Source of the DNA: Patiria miniata | Lineage: Eukaryota > Echinodermata > Asteroidea > Valvatida > Asterinidae | Assembly: GCF_015706575.1 (NCBI RefSeq) | Contig: NW_024037075.1 | Coordinates: 10,477,746 to 10,541,745 of the forward strand | Direction of reading: 5' to 3' | DNA: 64,000 nucleotides | Shown: positions 11,749-24,300 of the stretch, piece after piece | Layout of the letters: every line of letters begins with the position of its first letter | Position numbering within the stretch: the stretch's first letter is position 1 | The notes under the pieces: model-generated | Database searches by the model: none | What the model saw: the letters and a program-made list of their open reading frames with translations, nothing else | Told to the model about the DNA's origin: nothing | Translations under genes and position numbers: made by a program

Positions 11749-11756
11749 TATAAATA
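11749..11756 (+). promoter_or_regulatory. Possible TATA box of the integrin alpha gene
   Basis: TATAAATA followed by GGGG lies 411 bp upstream of the integrin ATG and 227 bp right of the transposon end. A start near 11780 would give a 5' leader of about 390 nt. Many animal genes lack a TATA box, so this is only a candidate. Confidence 0.3.
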
Positions 11757-12166
11757 GGGGAAAACGGTGCACAGGTGTATGCAGGCAGGTACCGCCGGCC
11801 TCACGCGCGCAGACTAGACACGTAATAACTGTACTCCAAAAGTACACACCCACCAGAAAGTTTACATTGGACTCATCTGTTCCTTGCTAAATGATTGGAC
11901 CTTAACACCATGAACCAATGACTCGTACTTCGCAGCACTAAGTCGTAGTTTTGTTAATGTTCCACGATTCCACGAGTTGTTGAAGTGCTTGGTTGGAATT
12001 GGATTTGTAGTTCGTGTTCTGGCCTCCCAGAGTCTCCCATTGGGATTTTCTGGCTGCACTACCTGCGGAGGAAGCATCTTGTTTGGTTCAATTTTCCCAT
12101 GTGAACGTGAAGATATTGAAGTGTTTCGCGGTGTCCCACGCACGAGGATCACACGTCTAGCGGACT

Positions 12167-12324
12167 ATGGGGAGTTTGGCGCGGTGTCTCCCGCAGCTGG
12201 CCGCTGTTCTGGCGCTGGCGTGGGGGCAGAATTTGGACACCCAGTGGCCGGTCAAGCATTCTGGGCCGGCGGGGAGCATGTTTGGCTACTCGGTGGCGTT
12301 GCACAGGGAGGGCAGCACGAATTG
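12167..12324 (+). CDS. Integrin alpha exon 1 (signal peptide, start of blade 1)
   Basis: Encodes MGSLARCLPQ, a hydrophobic LAAVLALAW core, then the mature N-terminus QNLDTQWPV and GSMFGYSVALHREG. The start is fixed by an in-frame TAG at 12158-12160, three codons upstream. The donor is TTG|GTAAGT and leaves phase 2 inside a Trp codon that exon 2 completes. Confidence 0.92.
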
Positions 12325-15300
12325 GTAAGTATAGACACCGGGGGCCTACCTTTCAATTTAGTTTCTATTTTAAGAAGAAATCGCTCAATCTCTTAATCTT
12401 ATTCTGTTCAGTTTATAAAATTTGCTTTGTATTTCATTCTTGGCTGTCTGATTAGATTTTTTTCAGAGTAACTTGTAGGCCTACATTTTTGAATGTTGGT
12501 CCTTTTTGGATTATTTTTGCTGTCAAGTTATTTACTTATTTTGGAGAGATTCCCATATCTGGCCATCACTTGTCACCCTGTGCACTAGCCCCATAAATGT
12601 GGCCTATTTACTGGACTGCCTCCGTAAACATAGGCCACACATCCACATGTACAAAAATCGTGTCGACGGAGCCAAATTTTGATTTTCACATTTAGGCTTA
12701 GTTTGTAGGGTTTTTTTGCTTTAGAAGCATACTCACCCTCTTTACAGGCTAATCAGAAAGTGCTGCCTTTTTCAGATGAATATTTTTCGTGAAATTTCCA
12801 GATTCATTTTTACACGTTTGCGTATCAAAATTTCAACATGAAATTTCACAAAAGTTAGACATCTGAAAAAGGCAGCACTTTCTGATTAGCCTGTAAAGAG
12901 GGTGAGTATGCTTCTAAAGCAAAAAAAACCTTCAAACTAAGCCTAAATGTGAAAATCAAAATTTGGCTCCGTCGACACGATTTTTGTACATGTGGATGTG
13001 TGGCCTATGTTTACGGAGGCAGTCCAGTAAATAGGCCACATTTATGGGGCTACCTGTGCACAAACCCTACGAAACTGGTCTGAAAATTTTGAAGTGTTTT
13101 GTCAGTAAATGCTTCAATATTTTCCCTGCTAAATTTGACTTTTTAGGACATATGTATCACTTTCTGATGGCTGATAGGCCACTGAAGGGAAAAATTAGTG
13201 ATGGCCAGATATGGGAATCTTTCCCTTATTTTATTAACATACTGTCATGTGATTTATAACTTTGTAAAAATGTCGACACCGAATTACTTGGGGTCGGTCC
13301 TACCAGTGTAAATCTGCCATCTGGGCCCAATTTCACGAACAGCTGATTTTGTGCTAGTAACAGAGACTCTGTCCATGGGCGTAGCGAGGAGGGGGCAAGG
13401 GGGGCACTTGCCCCCCCCCCCCCCCGGAAAAGCAAAAAAAAAAAAAAAAAGAAGAAAAAAAAAAGAGAAAAAAGAAAAGAAACAGAGGCAGGAAGACAAA
13501 GTGGTGTAAATTTAATGAGTTTGGGGGGGGGGGGGGGGAGGGGGGGGGGGCAACATGTCCCTGCCCCCCACTATAAATTGAGAATATGTTGAGAAATGCA
13601 AGCATTTTTGGCAAAAATTTTTGTTTTGCCCCCCTCTAGAAAAAATCCTGGCGACGCCCATGCCTCCGTCTATTTCATAGCAAAAGCAATAACCCTGGCC
13701 TCAAGGAAAAAGTTGCTTAAATCAGTGACGTAATAACAATCTCCAGTTGCTTGTGCATGCCCTGGAGTAATTGCAGAATACCCCGCCACTCGGAGTTACA
13801 CCCTACGTGGTTGGAATCACTGGGAAAGAAACAATTCAAGTCCATTGCCAGCTACGCGGATACTGAGTGGGGGTCCCCTTGAGAATGAAGCAACACAAAA
13901 GGAATGGGGTTGCTTAAAAAAATTCAAAGTCCAAACCAACTACTCTGTTGCCGGCTACATGGCTACGGAGTGGGAGTCCCCTTGATAATGCAATAATGAG
14001 AACGAAGCAACACAAAAGGAATGGGACTTGCTGAACAAACCAACTCCCCTGTTGCCGGCTACACATTTATGAAAACATGTAAGTCATTGAAAAAATACGT
14101 AGGTCCAGTATGTTAACATTAAAAAAAATATTCCGCAGACAATATTTAATTCATGCTATAGCTTGGGAAGTCTCTGGCTAGCTAGGCCTAATGCATTTTC
14201 ATAAGCATTAGGGGTGGGATTTTCCATCTAAAGTAGCATCTGAATACTTCATCATCTGCATTCTTCTGGAGCATTGTCACTCACTTTAAAAGGTTCAAGG
14301 GTTCGTTGCACTTCACTGCGACTGATAAAGCAGCGAGGCCCAGCACTGAATTGGTGTTTTTATAACTGCTGAAGCACAATTAAACCAAAACCAAAACTAA
14401 CACCTCACCCACAGATTCTGTGTCTTGATTGGCCGAGAGCGAGTCACAGAAAGTAACATGTGACACATGTTACTTTCTAATTTTGCTATCTTTCTGTGCA
14501 CGGCCAAAAGTACTATACCCGTAGCAACCAAAGTACATGTACTATGGAGCATACTATTTTCCCTCGGCTTCGCCTCGGGAAATTAGAATGTCCATGGATC
14601 ACCTCTGGAGGCTAGTTTTACTACACCACTCGAAGCATTCAATATTTGTGTACTACAAAACTTTGAGGCAGTATAGTTTCATAGTATTGAAAGAGTTGCC
14701 ACTTAAATACATACTTGTGTAAGCCATCTAGCTAGATATATAAAAACAAAATTTGACAGGGGAGGGGCCGGGGGAGGGGGGGGGGGTGGGGGGGGGGCAG
14801 GCAACTTTATCCTCTTCCAAAATTAAAAAGTAAAAGACTGGACCTTTTAATACCTTACATATTCCTTCACCAAAAAATTTCTCTGAAGAAAAAAGGAAAA
14901 TCAAAAACGAAGCATTGCCAGTCCCCTACACAAACAAGTGCGTCAAGTTTTGACAAGAAAGACGAGCTTCACGTGTACAGAGCGATGACGTTATCTTTGC
15001 CAGTGTAACAAAATACTATACACTGTTAAAAAAAAAGTAAAAAGAAAAAGGCAATGGCCAGAAGTAACCTGTGAAACATAATAAACTTGAAGTGAAGAAA
15101 AAACGTCAATAATACCTGCACAAACATCCAAAGCACTGACGCACGCGCGCAGTCCAAACGTCCGTCTCATACCGAATCATCGATTTTGTGGATTTAGTTC
15201 AAACGCATACACATCCCTTCTCTTTTTTTGTCCCCCCTGCCTGCGGGCATCCGGGAAGATCATTTGACCAAGTAAGCCGACTATATCAAAATTCCAGAGA

Positions 15301-18300
15301 GAAAGCAGGAGATTCTTTTGCTAAAGGAAGTAGCTCGCGGGTGTAGATTGTTTGTCAAGTATCGCTGGATTATTTCCTCTATGCTCCAGGTCAATGTAAA
15401 TATCGGAATGATCGGCTTTTAAAAAAAATGAACAGGGGATTAACTGGGCATTGCCTCAGAGAATATTGCCATGAAAAACAGATTTACCCCTGATATGAGG
15501 GAAGATTGGTTTCAAGTGTATATCAGATAAAATGATAGACAATTTTGCATGGTATTTAAATGAAACTTCAATGTTAAACTCAATAGCCACGTAACTCAGT
15601 CAGAGACTGTTGTAAAATGTGTGAAAAATTTCATTTTACTGAAGTTAACTTTGTGCTCTAGCTATGTATGTTTTTCTATTCGAAAAATATTCTAGAGAAA
15701 TGGTTATATTCAGATTTGATTTAGTTCATTTTGTATAAAAAAAAGAGACATTTATGGACAAATTAAAAATACTCATATTTTTTTTAATTTTGTTTACTGA
15801 AATTTAAAGCAGAAAAAAGCTTTTCCCTGGATGGTAAACCTGTGCACGTATTACACCTTTGGTGCAAGGGGCCATCCACAGCTATCGATGTTTTCATGAT
15901 GAACCTTAGTGTGGGGGAGGTTTCTAACTTGGTACCATGGTATGACATGTTGAATGCCTAATTTATAGACCCTTGGGTGTGAATGAACTTTCAAAAAGGT
16001 GTGTGAAATGTTGGCCGTGTGATTTTATAAGCAAGGGGTTATACTTGACTTATATTATTATTAACCTTCCTGTTATTTAAACAGTCACAGACAGTCAAAA
16101 CTTCTAACTACTTCCCCTGCTATACTTTTTGACAGTCAGATCATGTCAAGCAAGCACTTTGAATAGTCAAACTCAGCCAACAGACCATGAACAGACAAAG
16201 CAGGCAAGTTGTGGGCACAGCTGGCTTATCAATCACCCACAGCCAAAGCAAAAGCTATATCGAGCTACATTTAAACAGTCACGGGCAGTCAATCTCACGT
16301 AGGCTGGGAATTTTTTTAACTGTTGAAAACAGTCACTTGATTGATTTTGACTGATATGACTACTTGGCACAGAAATACATGTTTGCATAGGAGGGTTTAA
16401 ATTCACACTGCAGAAGTTTACATATGAACACGTACATTTGGAAGGTCATTTTGCTTGTGGGTCTTTTATTTTTAAATTGTCAGAGCATTTTTTCAGTTTT
16501 AAAGAAAATTAACTGGAGCGGGATTCGAAGCTGCTACCACTGGAACCCATGTATAGTGTTCCAGCACTCACAGGTCAAAGTCCAGCGCATATCAATTTCT
16601 TACATTCAACATTATTTGAATTTTGAAGATAGTTTTGCTTCCTATTCAATGGTAAGAATTTACTAGATAATGATGCGTAGGAAACCTTACCCTCTTTTTG
16701 TCAAATGAATGTATTTTTGTGGGCGGTTAGGCCAAAAAAAGAAAGTCTCCGGTTTCTGGTATGCGCGCGCATCGCCGTAGCCATGCGCGTCGGCAAAATG
16801 AAACAGTTTTTTTTTCAATGAAAGATGATGTCTCAAAACCGCCAAACTCACTGGTTTGACTGGAATCCTGCTGCTGCACAATTTTAATGTTTTTTTAGAT
16901 GGGGTTATGATCGAGAATAAGCTTTATGTGGCCTCTCTGGACTCCCATATATTTGCACTCAGTTTAGTCGGGCACCATTTGCAGTCATCAGCCGACATTT
17001 GAAGCAAAAAAGTCAGGTAAAAAAAAAAAAAAAGCCGCATCGCCGCACCACTTTTTGGGCAAGCTCCATACCAGAAACCGGAGACTTTTTTTTTTGGCCT
17101 TAAGTTGAATCATTTATGCTGTTACTTGATTACAATGTAAATCATAATTTCCGTGTACAATATAAAAACAAACTCTGTGACACAAGTGGCCATAGAAGTG
17201 AAGTGCCTACATAATCTGAGCAGCTGAGAGTGCTTCCTGCAATTAACTCAATGGGATGATTGTCTCCCCCAACTGCCTACCATGCCAAATGGCCAACATA
17301 TTTTCCAATTTAGCTAACATATTTTCCAATTTGGCCAGCTGTGATCGCCGTGATGAGCCCATAACTCTGACGTGCACAGTATGTTCTTTAGTGCCCGGCG
17401 AGCGTTTCCACGCCATCTCCCCAGGTTGTCGCTAATTGGACTTGGATGGGTAAAAAAAAAGCCGTCTCTGTCGAAAGCCTTGGGCAGTCATTAAGTGAAA
17501 TACAATGTTTCTGGCGAAGTGGCGGTGAGGCGAAGAAATCCGTGGGGATTTCCTGAGTATGGGATATTAAACACTGCAGCAGGTATCGGTACATGTACCT
17601 TCAGGAACTCTTACATTCTGCCGGGAGTAAGAAATCATTTTTATCTTGACGATGGAAAAAAAATAATAAAAAAAATAATGACATGCAGGTATAGTTACGT
17701 ACATGTAATACACAGATCTGTGATTTGAGTAAGGAATTGAATTTGAGTATAGGCCTACATGGCTAAATGCAAGATTTTTCTAATTTTAAACAGATCTTTT
17801 GGTCGTTTTTAAAAAAAAACTTAAATTATAAAATTTTGTAAAATGTACATTCTTCATTGTTTTGTTAATATTGATTTTGTACATTTGAAAAGGTTGTCAT
17901 CCCATTTTACTGAAGAAAAAAAGTGTTAATTAAGGATTTATAAGATTCAGTTTTAACAATTTGGTTACTGTTACTTGTTTGTGTTTAAAACACAAATGTG
18001 TAAAATTTAAAATACACAAGGCACAAAGGTTTGGGATGGAAATTGTCCTATTTTGGAAATAAAAGTATTGATGAATGACGCTTCCCTTTTTGTTTAAGAT
18101 AAAAACCTTTCATTCATGATCGCAGTCGGAACATTCTGTTTGTCTTCTATCGTTAACAGTGTGGCAAAACTTAAAGGGAATAAATACAACATTTGCAAAC
18201 ATCGAAAAATAAAACTACCAAGTTTTTACGAAATACCTTACTAGGATGTTGGTAAATGACAGTCTAAAGCATCCTGTAAAATTATGGCACCTGGTGTGAA

Positions 18301-21300
18301 GTCATTTTCAAGAAAATGGTATTTTGGTATACATTTCCAATGCTGGTCGGCCGACCACCGTTGGAAAAACCTAACTATTTTTTAACTACTGCTCCAAATT
18401 TACCAATTTTTTTTTTCAGTCCAAATTTTGTTTGCTATTGGTTAGGGGGGCCTACATGTTCATGAACGGGTGCAGGCCAGCTAGATTGCTTCCCTACTTA
18501 CAAATTTCCGGCATCTATACATTTATTGATCCTTTTTATCTTTAGTGGAGTCGGGGAACCAGACTACGTGAACGTTTTTGTTTTTCTTGGTTTTTCCAGC
18601 ATTATCGAACACAAAATTTCAAACATGTCAGTGTAACAATATTTGATCTATTACACTAACCCCTCAAATAGTTCATTTCTGAAAAATACAGCAAAAGCCA
18701 ATGATGTACATTCCCTCTAAATAAACACAAGTTGTGACTTTCAATACAATGTACCGGTATTTACATTAAGTAAATAGGCTTTGTCTTTAGAAACCCTATG
18801 TGGGCATGTGTAAATTGAAAGAAAAACTATTTATAAACACTCTGTTTTTTGGTCCTGTGTTGATAACGCTGTTTCCTTTTTTATAAATTGAAAGAAAAAC
18901 AATTTAGAAACACTCTGTTGTTTGGTCCTGTTTTGATAACGCTGTTTCCTTTTTACTATTTCCAAGTGGTAAAGTGAAAGTGATAGGATTAAAACTGAAG
19001 CGCTGATCCGGTGATTTCCCTTGTTTTGCAGTAAACCATTCTTGGTAATAAGACTCTGACAAATTAGAACATCACGATTCAAGCAAAATAACAGTATCTG
19101 GGCATAGTTCCTACCCGGTAGCTCCATGATCTGAGCTACGCCAAGTCAGTCAAAAATACTTCAAAACAAGATTTGGGCTTTGAAATGACCAGCACCCTGT
19201 ATGGTTGAATGATCAGTATTTTGAAGCTTCCCCAGTATTTTAGCACCTTCCAGTGGTAAACTCACCCCAGTGCCCAAGGCAGCCAATTCTGTTTGGATTA
19301 AAATTTGGGAGATTGAAGGTTGACTCCAGTGAACAGAAGAACTTTTTGTTCTGCAAGGCGATGCATAGTCCTACTGTACAAGTCCTACATGTACATATGT
19401 ACATGTACATATACACGTATTGTAGGTTACAATGTACCTGTACAGTACAAATACGTAGCTCTGCCATCACAATTCTTCATTGCAGGATCTGGTGCCAGTA
19501 GAGTATATTGCACTGATTGATTTTTAATTAATGGATTATTATTATAAATGGTTTATTTCATATCAATGTAAAAAAAGATTACCCCACAGCTGGGGGCTGG
19601 ATTGCGTTTCTTTTCACATTTCAATAAAAATGTTACAATTTACATGAATTAAAAACACAGTATGAATATAAAAATATACAATAAAGTTAAATTCATAAAC
19701 GAAGATATTAAAATAAGAAGTTAACCACACGAATACATTGTGTAAGATCTAGGACATGTAGGAATATCATGGGAACAATATGGACATTGAACACGTCTTT
19801 AATTAGTGACATACATGTACATGTAAATATAATGGTATGTTCATTTCAAAGCTTTCACATTATTTATTATGCCCCTGTATAGAGAAAAATTAACGTGAGT
19901 TGGATGTGAACCTGTGAGTTCTAGAACATCGCACCAGTTCTCTACCAACTGAGCCACCAGAACCAACCCTAACCTCCTAGGAACCATCCTCAATCCTCCA
20001 AAATCCTAAAAAAATTTGCGCTTGTGTTCAAATGAAGGATACCTAGTGCCTCATCCTTCAAAATCGTCGGCTAGTCCTGCCTCCCAAACACCATTCCTCC
20101 TCGATCCTCCAAAATCCTCATGTGCTTCAACACCATTCATCCTCAATCCTCCAAAATCCTCATGTTTCACAAACATTCATCCTCAATCCTCCAGAATCCT
20201 TGAAAACTGCCACTTGATTTTGGAGGATTGAGGTGAAGTTGGCAGTCTCCTAATTTGTCAATGCCTTTTCTTATTTTCATGAAACCTGCACACTGTTAAA
20301 TGTTATGTGGCTCTCAATCCCGACCGTTCACGATCTCAATGCTGCGCCTCAAATATACAGCACACGGAGATTGTTCACAGAGGATTTTCACTAACCAATT
20401 ATCAAGCAAACTCGCAAGGGAAAACTGACTGCGTTCACTGTTAATCAATTTGTTTGAGTTAAACAAGGCAAATTGAAAATCAAATTAAAGAACTCTTCTT
20501 CACTGTACCATGGAGAATATGTGCCGTCATAAAAAAACCCTGAAATTGTTGACCTGCTGTGACGCGTTTGGACGCAGAAAACAGATCCTCCTTGGCCTTT
20601 TTTCCTGAAATAGAAGCTTTGTGGTGAAAGAGTCGAGAGGAGATTGAAGGACAGACGTGATGCGAATGAAATCTTGCCTTGCAATTTATCATAAATTGTT
20701 GTTATCACGCTTCATGAACCTGAAGTATTTTTAGTCTTGTCTGCATTCAAAAATCAAAATCTGGTTCTTTAATAAAAGATCTGTGAAGGCTTTTGCCCTT
20801 CTCCCCCCCCCCCCCCCAAAAAGTCCCTCTTTCCAAATGTATAAAATGAAAATTTATGTTGTTCCCTTTTTTAAAGAAAACATTTATAAGCAAAATCTGA
20901 ATTTTTTTGGGGGGGGGGGGGAGGGGATAAATAATATTTTCCTTAAAAAATCAGGTCCTAAAATGGTGCTTCTCCTCAAAAATTATTTTGTAGACCTCTT
21001 CTTGAAAAAAGGGCTGTACTTTCTAATTTTAGAAACTTACATTCCATGCTTTTATCAGGCATGCAACTTTTCCTCGGATCAGCTGATTTCCTCTTTTTTT
21101 ACTTCCCATGTGTGCCATTGAAAATAGAAAAACACTGTACAAAGTCTTGGAAAGATTTGAATTTCCTCTTTTTTTGGGTGACTTCCCAGTTGCATGCCTG
21201 TTTCATGCATGTGCTTGAAGCATTCTGGCCATTGTACCGTACATAAAAGAATACGGGCAAATTAATACACAAGAATGGATGCATCCTCATGCAGAGTGCA

Positions 21301-24300
21301 ATGTACTGTACTGTAGACAATTTGCAGTGTGCATGTATTTAAACTTGCATTTTTAGAATTTTCAAATAAATTGATATTGACTTGGATAGAGTCTGAGACT
21401 GCATGTAACCATGATCTACATGCACACGAGTACATGCACATCAATACCTGTAGCGAGCAGTATTGTCCAAGCATTTTGATTAAACCGCCCAGTGCCCCGG
21501 TTCCTGGCTAGGCCTCTCCACCACCTGTGCTTGGCCCTCTTTATTCCTTGGGGGAGTATGAGGAGGCGGGTGGTTGGTCAAGTAGAGAGGACGTTATACA
21601 ATTTGCATTGATTACGAAAGAAGAGTGCGACAACCCAACGTGTGACAGGGTATAAGCCAACGTGTTGAGACTTGTACAAATTCTGTATGGGGATAGGCGT
21701 CCTTAGGGCCGTGTCGCATTTAGGCAATTTTCACACGAAACCTTTGAGATAATCGAATATACTGCGAGTGAAATGAACTCTCCAATAAGACATAATACAA
21801 TTGTCCTGGCATTTTATAGGAACTTGTCAGAAAGTTATTGGAAAATTAAGTTGGATTTTGGGAGTTTGTTGAGATGAGTTAATTACGCCACAGTTATCTG
21901 TCAGATATTTACATACATGTCCATAATATTGGAAAACCCCACATTTCCTTTACTGTAATAATGTCGTACAGTAAATTTGCAAATCTGGATCGTTCCTTTT
22001 GGTCTCAGTTTGTATTGACTTGTACACCTTTGCCACTTCCCAAACGCCAACCCCCTCCCCCACACCCCTCCCTACCCCCCTCCCAACCCCCAAACTGACA
22101 TTTTAAAAGGCTTTAATTTCCAGTGAAGCCAGAAAAACCAAAAATCTGGCCTTCAACATCCCAGTCAGCCCTTTCACAAAAATCCTGGATTTCCACTGTG
22201 CGATAACCCTTTGAAAGACCTGTTTGGAAAAGCTTATATATACACTTTGGATCTAACATGCACAAACACACACATGTTTGTTTTATGGACATTCCTTTGT
22301 TTTTGTGTAGTTAAGAAAACTCAGTACCGGAAAACTCTTTCAACCCCAAAGTTGTTTTTTGATTTCCTGGAATGTTTCTCTTCATTCTGCAACAAATAAC
22401 TCTAACCCGAAAATGTCTCTAAACCTGTTTTCCGGAGAGGGCGAATCGTTATGTGGACAGGGCTTAGTCCACATAACGTCAACACAACCTGCATTATGTG
22501 GACATCTTTTGTTCACATGTCCACATAGTGACTGTAAGTGTAAGACAAACAGGGTAACCGTAAGGTCATGACTAAATTCTGCTAAATGCACTTCAAAAAT
22601 CTGTCCGATTTATCAAAAATCTGCCAAATTCCCCAGAATTACTCGAAATACACTATAAACACTTTAAATCACATGCAGATGTTGTAATATTGCCTTAATT
22701 AATGTTCAAATTACATCATAAACAATCTATAGCCACACAAAGATAATATGAAATTGCGTAAATTTCAGGCAAAACGCGGTTGGGTCACAACGAAATCCGG
22801 TTCCCAGTGGAACCTCAACACCTAGACCGGGCAACCTGTCCTGTTTTGCAAGGGTTTGTTTGAATAGATTGAAGCTTTTGTAAACAAATGTACTATTTTA
22901 TTTTGCAAATTTGCTGTTTTTCTGTCAAATAACCATTTTTTGCAGAAATCTGCCAAAAATATCCATTCTGTCAAATTTTCTGTCAAACTCGTTTTTTTAA
23001 CAAAAAATCTGTCAAAGGTAGCCGAAAACCGGCTAAAACGGTCACTATGAAGGCAAACTCATAACTATGCATCCCTGTAGACATTGTGTAGTATGCACAC
23101 CTTATTGTACACTCATAGGCCACATATGCGCGGAGCATTTACAGGGTTCATGATGTATGTGCCTGAACTCCAGACCAGAAGTGTACATGTAAGTTGAGAA
23201 CTCTGCGGTCTGCACACTCATACTTACTGATAAACAGCCTCAATACCGCCCCTCTACTACTCATAATCACCCTCCAGCAACTTGACATCATCCCTCATAA
23301 ACACAAGCACTCTGTCAAGCAGTCCGTTGCTTGAAAAAAATGTTTTTGTCCAGTTTCAGTGGTAAACCAGAGGAATTGAGTGAAATTTTCAGTCTCGAGG
23401 GAGAATGGGCCGAATGAAATAAAACCCCTCAGTATTGATCAACAACTTCCTGTCAGTGATTTCCAACAAACCATTAGTTTGAGTACGTGCACAATGAGTG
23501 TTTTGTTGTGTGGACCTCATTTGATGTACTATGAGTAAATGAATAAACAATTAAGGAATTTGTTGTGGTTTTTGAATTCATCTGTTTCATTGAAAGTAAA
23601 AAAAAAAAAAAGTTAATTTTGTCTACAGGTCCATTGTATACATGAACATGTGTAAATGCAGTGGAATGGCACTAACTACAGAGTACGGTAATGTGGGAAA
23701 GTTCATGTCATGCGTGTAAGTTCAATATTAGGGGCAGTCATCTGTAAAAATAATGAGGCCGATAAACGAAGCACGGAGGAATAAATCATTCTTATTCCTG
23801 GATGCAAGGAGTAAGAATATCTCCTTTAGCAGTGGTAATGGAAAAAGCAACTAACTTACTGAGAATGTAGGGTTATATTTACATTTAGGAAATAAAGTTT
23901 TTATGCAAAATACAAGGATTGTACCTTCATGAGAACAATTTTTGTGTTCACTTGTACTTTGAAGTATTGATTTCTTTCTATCAAAACTGTTTACAACATT
24001 TGTTTGTAATTAAAAAATTCCTCAATGCATTAGGCCTATTCAGTGACAGCATTGGCTGAGCAGAAAACAGGTGTTTTTGTCAATGTATTGGACAGGACTA
24101 TATCCTCAATTAAAGTTTACAAAAAAATTAAAATTAAAAACATTAGAGAAGACTAAGTGTAAGTTGAGGAGAAATTTGTAATTTGGAGCACATTATGGTA
24201 TGTACAATGTACAATGTCTACGCCTGTGCATTTTTGCATGTCACATACATGTAGATGCATGTACATGTACATGTACGTGTATATTTCTACCTGCAGTCAC

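Noticed and set aside
13374..13662. Assembly gap filler because of long C, A and G runs
   Set aside because: Matching inverted termini (ATGGGCGTAGC/GCGACGCCCAT) show a genuine repeat family.
19898..19968. tRNA gene on the minus strand
   Set aside because: A- and B-box-like words are present, but the acceptor stem does not pair well. Kept only as SINE relic.
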